From assembly GCA_006538405.1 (NCBI GenBank), contig BJKQ01000009.1, positions 1,250,001 to 1,314,000 of the forward strand: DNA of 64,000 nt. Reading direction: 5' to 3'. The notes below the pieces were generated by a model. It was given only the letters and a program-made list of their open reading frames with translations. It did not search any database and was not told the DNA's origin. Shown one piece after another: positions 13,537-27,795 of this stretch. The first letter of the stretch is position 1. The number at the start of each line of letters is the position of its first letter. The translations under genes were made by a program, and so were the position numbers. The DNA comes from Hansfordia pulvinata. Lineage: Eukaryota > Ascomycota > Sordariomycetes > Xylariales.

Positions 13537-14144
13537 CATAGGCGCACCCAGCGCCGCGGTCATCTTACCAGGACACAAGGTGCTGACCGCTCCCGCCGGT
13601 TGATCCCGCATAAACAGAGACGGGGAAAAGATGGAAACCATGGAATGAAAAAGAGAATTAAAGCCACTTGCTTCGCGCCATCCGCATCCCGGCGTAGTCG
13701 GCCGGTCGGTAGTTGGCCCTTCTTTGCCTTCGATGCGGGGGAGATGAGGGACAAACCACACATACACGCACAGCCAAAGGCGGGAGAGGGTAGGAGAGCA
13801 CGAGCACGAGCACACGGTAGGCTCCAGGGCTTCGGCGTATCTTACCTACCTACCGATTCATCCACCCGGAAAGTACAGACCTGGCGGCACGCATTGGGCC
13901 GGCATGGCGCGGCGCCGTGTCCGAAACTGAGGGGAGCTCCCCCCACGTCTGCGACCTGCCCTCTCTCGCCGTTGTCAGTAGTACTCGGGGGAGGAAGAAA
14001 CACCCGTAGTCGCCGGGGGTTTTCGATCGGAAGGGGGGTTTGACAGATCACATCTCGACGCTGCGGACAGACAGACGCTGACGGAGGGGACATGGAAGGC
14101 AATTGGACCCGGCGAGTGCTCCGGATTTGTCTGCATGCGTACAC

Positions 14145-14192
14145 GTGTGTGTGTGTGTAAGAGAGAGAGAGAAAGAGAGAAAGTGTGTGTGT
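14145..14192 (+). repeat. Compound (GT)n-(GA)n-(GT)n microsatellite
   Basis: GT repeats at 14145-14158, then a GA-rich stretch, then GT repeats at 14183-14192. Non-coding. Confidence 0.8.
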
Positions 14193-14991
14193 TGGTCGGG
14201 CAGAAAGGCCCCTCTCATATCTGTGCCTAATCAAGTTCATGTAACACAAATACGCGACAATCACGATTCCTTGCACGAGTATGGTTGAGTAGTTCGTTGT
14301 GCCCGGTTTGAGTATAGGCAGTCGCAATATATTCCGTCACCAGGCAAAGCCGAGCAGTGCAAGCATTGTACGAATGTAGGACATGTCAAGTGCCCGGTCG
14401 AAAGCACCACCGAGCTTTGCCGTCGAGCCTCATTGCTCGGACACACGGGCTCTGTGTCAGCGCAAGCAAGCGGTACAACTCTGGACCAGCACCCTGCGCG
14501 AACCATAGCAGAGTAAAGCGGTCGAACCACGACGCAATCACACACGGAAACCACACGGAAGTAGACACCTTGCACAGGGCACTGTTAGTCAAAGGAGAGG
14601 CAGCCGTCAGAGCTCCGTAAAAGACTACCCAGATTACCGGAAATCGAAACCCTAAAGAACCCCGTAGTGTGCGCCAGCCCTACCCAGACAGATAAGGAGA
14701 AAGAAAAAAGTCGAAGGAACAGCTGAGAAACAGAATACGCAGAATGACCGAGAGGAGAAGAGAACAAGTTCGTAAAACCGGAGAGGCAGGGGAAAAGGGG
14801 GTGGAGGGCAGATGATCCATCAGGCCATCATCCATCAACATCGTGTCGTACGGGTGTATGGAACAAACCAGGCACACTGGGCCGGGCAATTACTGAAGCC
14901 AACACAAGCCAACGCCAAGCACAAGTGAGCATCAATGCCCCATATAGCGTGGCATTTCCCCTTCGCCCCTTCTCTTCTCGAGTCATCGTTA

Positions 14992-17620
14992 TCATGAGAG
15001 CCAGTCGTCGGTGTCGACTGCCCCTCCGCGCCCAGCACCACCACCAAAGTTGAGCTTGAGCGGCGCCACGGCCAGGCTCGAGTTGACGACAGCGGCACCC
15101 GGGTCGAGACCGAAGCTGAGACGAGGCATCTCGATCTTGGGAGCCTGCTTCTGCTGCAAGTCCTCGAGGCGCTGGCGGTCCTTGTTGTTGGCATTCGGCC
15201 CCCCCATAAAACCGCCGCCACTCTTGGTAGGGCTCTTGGGCTCGGCAGGCGGGCCGTAGCGGACATCGCGGACGTCCCAGCCGTCGTCGGCGGCGGCGGC
15301 GACCCAGGTGCGCAGGCCATCGTGGACGCCCGGGTAGAACTTCTCCTTGCACAGGCGCATGGAGCCGCCCATGCAGCGCTCCCAGCCCGAGATGCGCAGC
15401 TGTGCGCGCAGCTCGCGGCGCTCGGCCGCCGAGGGCGTGCAGGCCAGGATCGTGTTGAGAAGGTCGACGTGGGAAGCTAGATAGTTGGTCGCATCCCACT
15501 CGACGCCGCCGACATAAGGCGCCGCAGGAACGGGCGGCCGGTCCGCGGGTAGGTGCGCGTGCATGTAGGCGGCGGCGTCCATGGCGGCGGAGCGGGGGGC
15601 GGCGCCCTCGCGCGGCTCGAGCTCGCGCGGCAGGTAGACAACGTTGAGGTGGTGCAAGAAGATCCAGAATACCTCCTTGGTGACGCTGACGACCTCCTTG
15701 CACCAGACACGGTACGGCCGGTCGCGGCGCATCTCTAGCACGAAGCCCAGCGGCCGCTGGTCCTCGGTTGGCTCCGGGTCGCGTAGGTGACCCAGCACCG
15801 TGCGCGCGCGCACCGCTCGGTCCGGCGCCGGCGCCGTCTCGATATAGGTGATGAGCACCGACGTGATGATGCCGCGTGTCGTGTACTCGCTCGGGCCCTT
15901 CTTCTCCGGGTCGAAAATCATGTGCAGCAGGACCGGGAACAGCGTCGCCTGAATCGAATGCAGGTACTGCAGCGCCAGCGCCGTCGTGCACAGCGCCTTG
16001 AGACAGAGCAGGTTCTCGTGGAGAAGCGCGTCCTCGTGTTCCTCTCTATGATGTTGTGGGCCGGGTCTGTCAGTACAAATTTGCGGGGAGAATGGGGGGT
16101 GTGGCGGGACGAGAAGGGGGGGAACTCACCTCCACTCAACCTCCATAATGCGGTGCAAAAGCCCGACAATCTCCTGCATGCCCCCTGGCGAATAAAGTCC
16201 TCGGTCCAGGCGACTGTCTCGTTGCGCAGCAAAAGACGCAGCTTGTGCAGCTTGCCAACCTCGACCAGTTCCGGCTTCTGCACCTTTCTTAGGTAGTTGA
16301 CAAAGTCAACGGGCCCCTGCTGTAGCTTCATCTTGGACAGGATGCCGGGGCCCGACCCCGACCCGGACCCCGACGACGACGGCCGCTCGCTGGCCACGCT
16401 GTCTGTCGACTTGCTGCGCAGGTGCCGCCCCAGCGTCCCGTCCCCCTTCTGCTTCTTTATCGGCGATCCGGGCTCCGACTTCTTGCCCGTGTTCCTCGAC
16501 AGCGTGAAGCTGCGTCCACGCTTCGACTTGCTGTTGTCGTCTCCGCCCTTGCCCTCGGCCTCGTCCGCGCCCCGCGGACCGTCGTGGCTGCTGGGGCACT
16601 CGCCCGAAGCCCGCCGCTCCGCCCAGTCCTGGCGGATGAATTCCATCTTGATGGTGTTGGTCAGATTGCGCATCTTGTAGCGCTGGTTCTCAGGGATGTT
16701 GCGTCGATCCAGGAGGGCCTCCAGGTGCTTGTCTACGTCCTGAGGGTCCAGGATCTGCTCTCCAGCCTCTTGAGCGGCGTCCGTCGCCTTGTCCTTGGTC
16801 AGGCCATTGGTGAACAGGCGCAAGCCTCTTTGTGTCTTGGACGGTGACGTCTTGTTCGCTTGGCTCGCAGATCCCTGCTTGCCCGAGGTCGGCTGGGGCT
16901 GGAACGACTTGGGCCGCTCCTTCGTTTTTGGCGCGGACGCTGTGTCTAGCGATGAAGCGTTGCTGTTGAAGCGACTCGCGAAGACATCGTTGCTGTCCTC
17001 GGAGCCGCTTCGGCTTTCCAGCGCGCCGCTCGAGAATTGTGCATAAATGGGGGGCCGGGTAGGCTCCTGCTCGAGCGTGGGTGTTGTATTTTCCTTGTCC
17101 TTCTTGGCTCGGATCTCGTCCTCGCTGGCCAACTTGTGGAGGTTTTTCAGGCTCTTGGGCCGGCTCAGCAGCCCTGCTAGGTTGGTGGTCGACTTCATCT
17201 TCTTGGGTTTCTCGGGCGAAGCATTCTCCTTGGCCCGGTCTGGGTTGCTCGTGTCCCTCCCAGAGGGCCGGCTTTTGAAGGGACTGAACCCCCCTTGCTG
17301 GGTGACGGGGGAGACTGCATCTGTTGTGGCTTGGCAGGTGACCTCGACTGGCCATCCACGCGGTTCTGTTGGATCTCGGTCAAGGCCGGAGGCCGTGAGT
17401 AGTCGGGGAAGCTCATGGCGTGCGAAGGCTGCGGGGACGTCGTGACGTGGGTGTTGGGGAGGCCGTAGAGAGGGGTTGGGGCCAGAGCGGCGCCGTCCGA
17501 GCCAGTGCGCTTGTGTATAAAAGACTTGAGGACGCTGGACTTGGAACGGCCATGCTGGTGTTGATGCGGCTGACCAGAGGCGCGGCCGGCCTGTGGGGGG
17601 GCATTCTCGAACGAAGCCAT
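14992..17620 (-). CDS. Formin-type GBD/FH3 domain protein (Rid1-like), two apparent frameshifts
   Basis: The protein combines a disordered basic/Ser-rich N-terminus (start MASFENAPPQ at 17620), a formin-type Rho-GTPase-binding domain (around residue 290 onwards, DKHLEALLDRRNIPENQRYK) and an armadillo-like FH3 region continuing after the intron (LLCLKALCTTALALQYLHS; FWIFLHHLNVVYLP). It ends soon after, with no proline-rich FH1 and no actin-nucleating FH2, so it resembles the fungal proteins called GTPase-binding protein Rid1 and not a full formin. One intron (16046-16129) joins EVEW to REEHEDALLHENLL. The frame shifts twice by one missing base: at the six-C run 17289-17294 (SPSKGG to FSPFKS) and at the five-C run 16181-16185 (FIRQG to GMQEIVGLL). 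Restoring both gives 849 codons including the stop. A role as a Rho or Rac effector in polarity or cytokinesis is inferred. Confidence 0.8.
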
Positions 17621-19161
17621 TGCGGTAGAGGGCGAGAGGCGAGAGGAATGTAGACGAAGCTCGATGGGGTATCACGCGGGGAACTGCAACGGCGGCTCTC
17701 GCGAACGCGGCTCGGTGGTGAAACAAAGATGCCTGATCTAGAAGATGAATGGTATGCTCAAAAAAGATTGCTATCAGCACGAATGGTGAATAAGAAAGTG
17801 GCCCGTCAAGACATGGCCAGAATCAAGTGACGCCTGGAGTGAGCCGGGGGCGTGTGGCGGCCGGTCGTGCCGTCGGTTGTCGGGGAGGCAAGAGGCGAGG
17901 CGAGGCAGGGCGTGCGCGAGTGGTAGGGGAATCAAGAGCTGCCGGAGAGCATCTGTCGAGAGGAGTGAAGAGAAATGGATGAAGAAGCTGATCAGCGAGA
18001 AGGAGAAGCCTGAAGATGCATGCGAGACCCGGTAGCTTGCTTGTACGGAGCAGGGCCTTGCAGGGTTCGGCGGGCTTGCGTAGCAACCTGTACCGCACCA
18101 TTGGACGGGGGATTGTATACGTCAGAATCGCGGGATCGACTGCGTCGCCGAGTGGCCCGCGTCAGTAAGGTAGCTACCAGCTCGTAGTACTGAGTTCGTG
18201 CCTGTCTACGGAGTACCTAACATACATACGCGTACGCTGGAGCATCAGCATTCGTGGTGCACATTGACATGCAACTAGAACTAGGAAGGTGCGACCCCGA
18301 CCGGCCTAGACGTGGTGCCACGGGATGGGTCTGACGGGGTGCGGGTAAACACCAAGCGAGGCGGGTCCCCTCGTTAGGCACGAGTCTCCGTGAACATTGA
18401 TGAGTGTGGATATGTACTCGTATAGCGAACATACACAGACGGCGAGAGAAGCATGCCACAGGCGGGCTGATCGAGGCGGCAGCGGCAGTAGCACGGACGG
18501 AGGCGCTCAGCTCGAGCCAGCCGGAGCGAGTTCCAGGGCTGTTTTCTGTGCACGCGGCCCCTGGTGACGAGGCGTTGCGTTGTTTACTGCCTCCGTTTGG
18601 CGGCCCGTTGCCCCAGAGACCGAGGTGGGGTACATCTATGGATCATCTGTGGCCCCCTAACCCCGGCACCCGTGCCCCCCATGGATCCAATTGCGCCACT
18701 GGCTGCCCGCTGGCACGGCTCTCCGGGCTAGGCCCGTTGATCAGGGCCTGGACCCCTGCTACTCGTACACTGCCCAGGTGGTGCATGACCTCCAGAGTTC
18801 CGGTACCTGAAGCGCAGCCCAAATTCACACAAGAGGCGCATGGCCGCAAGTCTATCTACCTCAGATCAGAACCAGACCCAGCTTGAGGCGGGACACTTGC
18901 GCCCCACCACCCACAGCAGTCGATCATGGCCTTTTTTTTTTTTCTCTCTCCCTCTTGTTCAGAGTGTCGTGCGTCAGACGGGACTCAAGGTCGCGCGACG
19001 CAACCGAACCTGCCACCATCGTCACCCCGCGATATACCGCTCTTGACTGGTCAGCCTCTAGCCCGGCCCCTTCCTCAGCCCAAGCTTCGATATCCAGCAA
19101 CCTAATCAGCCTTCGGCCCGTCCATACCAGCCGCGCTCCGTCACCCCCCGCCATCGCCACC
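17621..19161. other. Divergent intergenic region, GBD/FH3 gene and TRM8
   Basis: The two flanking genes diverge from this 1.5 kb spacer, so it must hold both promoters. TACGAGTA octamers (minus orientation) occur at 18415-18422 and 18760-18767. A pyrimidine tract lies at 18931-18958. The open frame at 18404-18886 has no recognisable features. Confidence 0.5.
18931..18958 (+). promoter_or_regulatory. Pyrimidine-rich leader/promoter tract of TRM8
   Basis: A T12 run (18932-18943) followed by a CT-rich stretch lies about 200 bp upstream of the TRM8 start. Such tracts commonly mark fungal core promoters and 5' leaders. The function is inferred from position. Confidence 0.4.
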
Positions 19162-20092
<931 letters not shown>

Positions 20093-21027
20093 GCGACGCC
20101 TCGCCGAGGATGCGGTGATATTGTAGAATCGAGAATGTGGTCTCCAGTAGAAGCCTTAGAGGCAAAGCCTAGCTGTGGCGTGTAGATAGGGGCCTTGAAC
20201 GAATGATACCCGAGACATTGTTGTCTCATCGGATGGCCGCCAGCTCTGCTGCTCCTCGTATGCGTGAACAGAGCGCAGCCCATTTTCGGTATCTTTCGCT
20301 GGCTGGCAGCTATCGGCAGTGCCAGGCAGTGCCAGGCAGAGCCACACCAGGCGAGCCTCGGGGGCTCCGGGTCGAATCGGCCGGGTCTGAACCGGTGCGC
20401 CTCCGGAGTTGTGGGCCCCTGGAGTTGCGGCGCCCGTTCGCCGTGGCTCAGCTGGAGGACGGCGGCTTCCTGCTTACCGGTGACCTCATTTCCAGCTGGA
20501 GGAGACGAGCCCGGCTTCTAGGCGGGTCTGTATTACGCTAGTACTGGATACATAGCACCTGGCTCCGACTCGGCAAGTAAGATACATACTCCAGTCGTAA
20601 CAGCAAAGACGCGCCCCAATTCGCAACTCATGCCTTGGTTGGCCAAGGTTTCGAGTACATCTGCAAGATCAGACTGCCCGCCCCGTGCTGGGCTTGAAGC
20701 TTGGGGGCCTACGAGTACCTAACACATGCATGGGAGGTACGAGTACTACTGACGAGTCGGGAATCTGAGATAGCCTCCCCCGTGGAAACGCGAACACCCG
20801 CTACCGTACCTACGATAAGTTGCCATGAACCTAAGCTGACCTCTGCCGCCACTCGTGCTGGTTTCTGCTTGTCGCAACCGTTCCTCTCCTCCCCACGCGA
20901 CGTCGACGCCCGCGCCCGCACCCCTCCTACGTCTCCAACCTCGTCTCCCAGCGCACGCCCGACCTGCGACACCGCCACCATCTTGCCGCGCTATCATGCC
21001 AAGCTCACGGTGACCTTCAATCAGATT
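20093..21027. other. Intergenic, TRM8 to MDM1
   Basis: This holds the TRM8 3' flank and the MDM1 promoter/leader. Two TACGAGTA copies (20710-20717, 20738-20745) lie about 300 bp upstream of the MDM1 start, and a tandem GCAGTGCCAG duplication is near 20314-20333. The open frame does extend upstream to 20701, but the Met at 21028 immediately precedes the hydrophobic N-terminus and is preferred. Confidence 0.5.
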
Positions 21028-24000
21028 ATGGCCCTCCAGGAGAGGGACGTCCTGATTGCTGGCGTCGTCTGCTTCTTCGCGTGGGGCTACGCCATCAGCT
21101 GGTTCCCGACGATTCGATGGGCCGGCTACGCTTTTGTCCTCGGCGTCGCCCTGGCCCTCGTCGCCTGTCTGCTCCTGCTGCTCCTAACCTCCCGAGGCTC
21201 TGCCTACAGCTCCAGAGCTCGCTCCGCCCGCTCCGCCCGCCCCAACGCGGTCAGCTTCGCCGCCCCCGCCAGCTGGTCTCGCGAGACGACCGCTCTTCAA
21301 CTCAAACAGACCTACATTCGCCAGCCTCTGTACCCCGAATCCCCCAGCGTCTCCCAGGCTCTCGACGAGCTGCTCGACCTGATCCTGCGGGACTTTGTCA
21401 AGTCCTGGTACTCCAAAATCAGCACGAACCCCTCCTTTTCCAACGAAGTCGACCGAACCGTCCGCTATGCACTGGCAAACATCCGCGATCGCCTCCTCGA
21501 GACCGATCTGGTCGAGGCCGTCACTAGCAATGTCGTCCCCATAATGACCAATCACTTTCGTGACTTTTACGACGCGGAGAGGGCGGTTCGTGGCCGCAAG
21601 CTCAATCGCGACGTCACCGAATCTGAGGAGCTGGATCTAGCCATTGCCGCCAAGTACCGTGAAGGGAAGCTTCACCCGGCAGCATCCCTGACCTATTCCG
21701 ACACGAAGCTCGTGCAGCAAGACCACCTTCGCGGCCTCGTCTCCAAGATCCTTCCCAAAGTCCTCCCCGAAAATGCGCTGACTAGTCGTGCCGTGTCTAA
21801 CATCATCCGCGAAATCGTTGCTTGTGCCGTGCTCTTCCCAGTCATGCGACTTCTCTCTGAGCCCGACACCTGGAACCAGATCATGGAGAACTATGGAAGA
21901 AGCATGCTGCAAGACCGTTCGACAGTTCGCAAGTTGCGCGCAGCCCTCGATGCCCACGCCTCGCCACCTACCAAGAGTTCCAAAGCGGCTGCTTTCCCAC
22001 GATTGACCCCTGGAGACGGAGAGCGCAAATTTGAGAGGTTTATCCGTACCATAAGAAAGCTCAACAACCTCTCCGACGCCCGCCGCTTTCGAAGCGAAGT
22101 GGCCAGTCAGCTCAAGAAAGATTCACAGCAGGATGCCCAAGATCAGGTCTATCTACGGCGGCTAGAAATGGGCAAGAGGCTTTTGGATCAGAGAGTACAA
22201 CAACTGGCCTCTGGTGGCGATAGAAACCAGCCATCTGCACCTGCAACTCCCGATCCTGGTCAAGGAACGTCGAAACTGGAAAACGCCTCTCTTGTGGAGC
22301 TCTTGCGGGACACATCTGGTCTATCATACTTCATGGAGTACATGGACCGTCAGGGTCTCATGCCCCTGGTCCAGTTTTGGCTGGTCGTCGATGGCTTTCG
22401 CAACCCACTCGAAGAAGATGGAGCCGAAGACGAACAGTTGCCTTCTTCACTGGCCCCATGGACCGAGTCGGACAGAACAGATCTCGCGCAAATCGATCAA
22501 GCTTATTTGTCTAAGCCTGAGCTTCGAGTGCCATCTTCCTCGCGCTTCGCAATCCGAGACTTCCTGACAGCAGGCAAAGCTGCCTCTCCCGAGCAATACT
22601 ACAAGGCCCGGCGTGCTGTTCTCAAGGCACAAACCACTGTTCTCGAGGAGATGCAGAACAAGTATCTGCTCGCCTTCAAAAGATCAGACCTGTTCTACAA
22701 AGCTTTGGCTTCAGAGGAGGCGTCTCGGAACATCCCTCCTCCACAGCCCCAACCCCAGGCCGGCCCTTCCAACCCTCAGTTGCATCGCGCCTCACAGTCA
22801 TACATGCTCAAGCCGACACCCGTCACAAGACTGAACCCTCGATTAGGGGCAGCCTCGGCACAGAGCAAGAGAGGCTCCTCGGCCTCTGACCTTAGAGCGC
22901 TGGCAGCCAGCGATCGACGAAGCCCAGATCCGCTGATGGGTGGCAGAAGGTCTGTGGACGAAAGTGCACAGAGGACTGGGCCACGGCGGTCGGTGGATTA
23001 TTCCGCCCAGAGCCCACTCTTTGACGATGACGACCTGGACAATGATCTGATGGGTAACTCGACACAAAGTCTGGATCAGGAGCCCGCTCAGTCACAGCCC
23101 GACAGCCATGTTGTTGAGGCCATGGAAGCAGCTTTGAATAACATCCTGGAAGACGACCGCCCGCAGACTGCCGAGGAGATCCGTGAGTCTCTGTTTGCCA
23201 ACGAAGACGGTGGATCCAGCATCTTCTCCAATCAAGACAATGATTCCGCTCGAGGTTCCATAGACCAGCAACGACCCGCACTCGGAAAAGATGGCGAGAA
23301 ACCCAGTCTTTCCTCACTCGGACTTGTGAGCGCGGCTTCACGTATCGGCGTGTTCATGGACGACGACCTCTTCGGGGATGAAGACAAGTTTCTTTCCGAT
23401 GAACAAGAGGACGTGAACGACGAGGCGAAGGTCAATGTGGAGGATGAAGTGCATGAGGCTGCGCCTGGCGACCTTGGCCTCGCAGAAGCCATCGCAGTGT
23501 TGACGAACGACATCGATCGACTTGTGGCTCAAGATGCTGTGCTTGAGTCGCTCACGAAGAAGGCTGAACTGACCAACAATACAGCAGAGCTCCGCATTCT
23601 GCGCAAATCAAAGGCCAGCATGGGTCGTGAGCTTCGACGTAAGGAGCTGCAGAGACAACAGTATGTGATTCAAGAAAGCGACAATAGTCTCTACGGGCGT
23701 GCGACGATACGAATCAAGTCCATCCAAGTCGGACGGGAAGATGATGGGAAGGAGTTTGCTCTGTACGTTGTTGAGGTCCAGAGGAACGCGGGCGAGAAGA
23801 TGCCCGCAGCCACGTGGATCGTCACCCGCCGCTACAGCGAGTTCCATGAGCTTCATCAAAATCTGCGACAGAGGTACCCATCAGTCCGAAATTTGGACTT
23901 CCCCCGGCGGAGGATGGTCATGAAGCTCCAGAGCGACTTTCTGCGTAAGCGTCGCGAGGCTTTGGAACACTATCTTGGCGAGCTGTTGCTACTGCCGGAT

Positions 24001-24821
24001 ATCTGTCGCAGCCGCGAACTACGTGCCTTCCTCTCGCAAAGCGTTATCACGCCGGGCGAGGACTTGATGAGCCGTGAGGACAAGAAGGATATCATGACGC
24101 GGCTATATGACTCGGTCACAGACGGGATGGAGGACATTCTTGGCAACATTCCGGTGCTGGATCAACTGTCGGTTGCAGGGCAAAATCTCATTGCAGCCGC
24201 TACGAGCCAGATGAACAACATGCCCCTGAACGAGAACGACGACGCCGTGTCGGCGGCAGAGGCCGAGGCCGAGCTGAACGCATTCGAGGACAAGGAGCTA
24301 GACGAGCCCTTCATCAAGCCCGTGTGTGATATCTTCCTGGAGGTTTTCGGGTTAAACCGCGGCAACAACTGGCTGCGTGGGCGAGCCGTGGTCGTAGTGC
24401 TGCATCAGTTGCTGGGTGGCACCATCGAGCGCAAGGTGCGCGACAACTTCCGAATGCTGGCCCAAGAGGATGCCATTGTTCGCTACGTGTCGCTGTTGCG
24501 CGACAGTATGTGGCCTGGAGGAGGGCCAATGAATAGAGACAAACCGCCGCGCACTACCGGTGAGAAGGCCAAGACACGCAAGGAGGCCAGCCTGATGCTT
24601 GCTACGTTACTGCCCGACCTCGCGGGTAGTGTCGTGGGGAGGATCAACGCCCAGGTGGCCAGTCGCCGCCTGTTTGCGACTCTCAATAACCCAAGACTAA
24701 AGTAAGTGAGGCCGCTGCTGCACGCAAAGGGACCCCCTGGCTGACATGGTGCCCCGACAGTACGCACTTGATGTTTACGATCATGGACGAGCTGGTGATG
24801 GTCCTCTTTGGGGACGACTGA
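21028..24821 (+). CDS. MDM1: MDM1-type sorting nexin (PXA-RGS-PX-nexin C)
   Basis: This is an ER-anchored tether of the SNX13/14/25-Mdm1 family. In yeast Mdm1 links ER to vacuole and lipid droplets. The large exon 21028-24701 is joined to a short last exon 24761-24821, giving 1244 aa. Order along the protein: two N-terminal membrane helices (about residues 8-60), a PXA domain (about 105-290), an RGS-like domain starting SLVELLRDTSGLSYFMEYMD (about 420-560), a disordered acidic stretch, a coiled segment, a PX phosphoinositide-binding domain (about 887-1006, with TRRYSEFHELH and the basic LDFPRRR), and a C-terminal nexin domain (FIKPVCDIFLEVFGL; RGRAVVVVLHQLLGG). Without splicing the frame would stop at once after NPRLK. 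The intron restores the C-terminus MDELVMVLFGDD. It is intact over 3.7 kb, with no frameshift. Confidence 0.95.
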
Positions 24822-26767
24822 AGATGATGCTGCACCTTGCATCTTTGGTTCATTCGGGGACCTGCTGGCCATTGCCTCGTCTGGGGAGAACAAGATTCAG
24901 TCCACTCTTCGTGTATATACTTCTAGAAGCTCCTAACTCGGAGTCATGGCGCGCAGGTCATTTCGTGGGCTCGCATGAGAGGCTGGATCCATGGTATGGC
25001 GTTCATAGGCTTTCGGGACGCGGCGGGACGCAGCCCAAGGTGAGACGACTTGATTGTCTCGTTGCCATTCAAGGGTGGCAAACACTAGCAATATATGTGT
25101 ATCGTACACTGCACACGGAAGCCTACCAACTGCGAGCGGATTGCTTGCTTACTCTGGTGAATACGATTTGAAAAAGTCCGTTGACCGTGTGAGAATTTTT
25201 TCATCATTTTGCCAAGCTCCCATGCAATCCGGGACGACTCTTGGGAGCGACATGATGGAAGTGACTGGGGAGCTTTTCTCCCAGGTTAGACTGATCTTCG
25301 CCCCAGCAACTGGCTGGCTCCGTTCACAGCGACCAAGACCGAGACGAGACGTCTTTGTCGGGCTTTGGGGCGCAGGCGCCCATACCGGTGCCCAACTTCC
25401 ACTCGGCGAAAAGGCGGGAGGCTGGGATTAAGAGCTCTCCAGGCAAGGCTGTCACCTACGCTGCAAGGAGACGATCGCCCCGCTTCCCGGCTGGTATTGC
25501 TATTGGACAGCACGGCTGCCTGCCCAAATCGAAGATATAGAGAGCACAACGCCGCGTTTGTATTTGAATTGGAAGAGAATATTGGAAGGTATAGTCAACC
25601 TTAGTTCGAAGCTGACCGACCAGTGGGCGCTTATTATCCTGGCTGGCACTGGCTGGGAAGGGATGCTTCTTGCGCCCCACGCAGCAGCAGCTGGCGCTTG
25701 ACGGTCGTCCGGCTGTTGGATTTCACTCCGAAAGAGTCTAGGTACGAGTACTCGTGCCTACCTCTCACGAGTACTCGCAACATGGGCTCACTGACACTCT
25801 CCGTACGAGTACACTGGGGGTGACGGGCCAGCTGGGACCGGCAGACTGGGACGAGCGCAGATGGTCTGAAAAGGTAAGGTACGTATTCCCGTGGGTCGCA
25901 TCATATGGGAGGCGCATCGCACAGGACACAGCGAGTCGGGGACGCGCTGGCGGTTGCACGAGTCGCCGAGTGGCTGATGAGAGTGTGATGTGATTGGGGT
26001 TTCCTACGTGCCGTGCGTGCCTACCTGCATGTACCTTAGTTGAGGCCAAAGCTCGCACGAGCAGGGACTGTCGATTGTTTGTTTGCCAGGGGGGCTCGGG
26101 TTCGCTTCTCATACTTGGTACATCCATGCACGGCCGGGTGATGTGATGGATCTGATGTGTCGGATGAGAATCATCAATATGGGCGGATCAGAGACGGGTC
26201 GTCGCATGGGTGCATGGTCGATGGGCGAGACAAAGGACATGAGTCGGCAGACAAAGGCACGAAAGGACCAGGCCGAGTGAGGTACTCGGTACGGATAGAC
26301 TGGAGACAAAGAAGCCCAGCCCAGCGCCAGGCGTCGGGTGCCAGTGGAGGGAGAGACGAAGCCCGAGTCTACCTAAGGCCGCTACGAGTATAGGGACCTA
26401 CAACCAAGCTACTCGCCGGCTTCAAGTTCCACCATCTAACAAACCACGCAAACCTCTAGATACCAGGTACTTACGCCTGTGGGTAGGAGAGGTGGGGTTG
26501 GTCGCGGCGGCTGGGGCGCGCGACGGTCGGTGATGCAATTGTCTTGATCCCAAACTGCCCCAGGCGCGCGACCTTTGCTTGAAGCTTCACAAGTGCCTAC
26601 CTCCCTTGCGAGATACGAGTAGGTTAGGTACCTAATGTACTTCCATTTCTCGAAGCCAGCCCGTCCTCCCAACACCAAGCGGATTGGATTCTCACACTGC
26701 ACGACAGAAGCGCTGTCCAGACGCGACCAAGCGAACCTAATGGTTGATTCCATGAGTAGGTACCCAC

Positions 26768-26781
26768 TACCTATATAGGTA
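26768..26781. repeat. 14-bp perfect palindrome TACCTATATAGGTA
   Basis: Same TACCTA/TAGGTA arms as the elements at 5572 and 8453, here with a TA spacer. Confidence 0.7.
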
Positions 26782-27689
26782 GGCACGATAGCCCTGGTAA
26801 CAAGTTCTGAAGTCTGCGCTGAATCGTCACAGAACCGCCTCCCCGGAATTCCAATCGAGTCAACCGTTACGCCAACGTGCCGTGGCACGCCCAACTCCCG
26901 GCCCGGTATCGTGACTCTTTGTCGCACCCTAAGAGCAGTGGCGTCGGTGAAGGCCCCATCATCGACGCCGTGCGTTTCCAGTTGTGACTACGAGTACAAC
27001 TAAGTCACATATGTATGGATCTGGAATTCCGTCAGTACGAGCACAGCCCTGGAACCACTCGTTCGGACATCTATGGATGGGCGTGCTTCAATACAAAGGT
27101 ACTCCATGTGATCGCCGCATAACCGCACCTTCCACCCCAGCTCCCCACCTTTTGCTTCCTCGCCCAGCACTAGTTGGGGGTACGAGTAGGTACGCCCGTC
27201 TACGGTGAGGCTCACAGGCACACAGCCCTGGGTTAGCCCAGCAGCCAGTATCAGCAGCTTGCACCTGGAAGTGGGTAGCTCGCGTGTGCTGGATGGCATT
27301 GGGCGGGCATTGAAGCTAAACGATACCTAGCAAGTCGGTCTCCAGATACCCGTCCACGCCGTCGCGCCCCAGCCGATGCCCGTCCCTCCACCACGCAGTG
27401 CATCTGATCCAATGTGCTCGTACTCGAAGCGCGTGCGTAAAAGTACTCGTAGGTACCTGCTTGGGCAGTCTCGTAGCTCTTGGCCTCCCGGCACCTGCCT
27501 GCTTCACAGTAGCGCGTCTGCCAACCCGAGCCGTAATGACATTGATGCACATCCGACACATGTATCCGACCACCCAGCCAACTCGCCTCTGTACACGTGC
27601 CGACCTTCGCCTTTGTTCCCCTCGCCGAGACCCTGGACGCCTAACGCTGCAAGCTGCCGGCCGAGGCCTGATAGCTTTTCTACCGCCAC

Positions 27690-27795
27690 GGCCTTCTTCC
27701 CTGTCCCGCCGCCCATCCCAACCTTGCACCTCCACTACCAACTACCTGACCCTCGCCCTCGCCTTCGCCCTCACCTCGCCTTCTCCCACTTTCGC
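27690..27795 (+). promoter_or_regulatory. C/T-rich leader tract upstream of the SR-protein gene
   Basis: A strongly pyrimidine-biased stretch lies about 320-420 bp before the ATG at 28111. It is a typical fungal promoter or 5' UTR composition. The assignment is by composition and position only. Confidence 0.35.

Noticed and set aside
15918..17780. A single 620-codon minus-strand protein starting at 17780
   Set aside because: Its N-terminal part is out of frame with the conserved MASFENAPPQ start, and its last part reads through the intron in the wrong frame.
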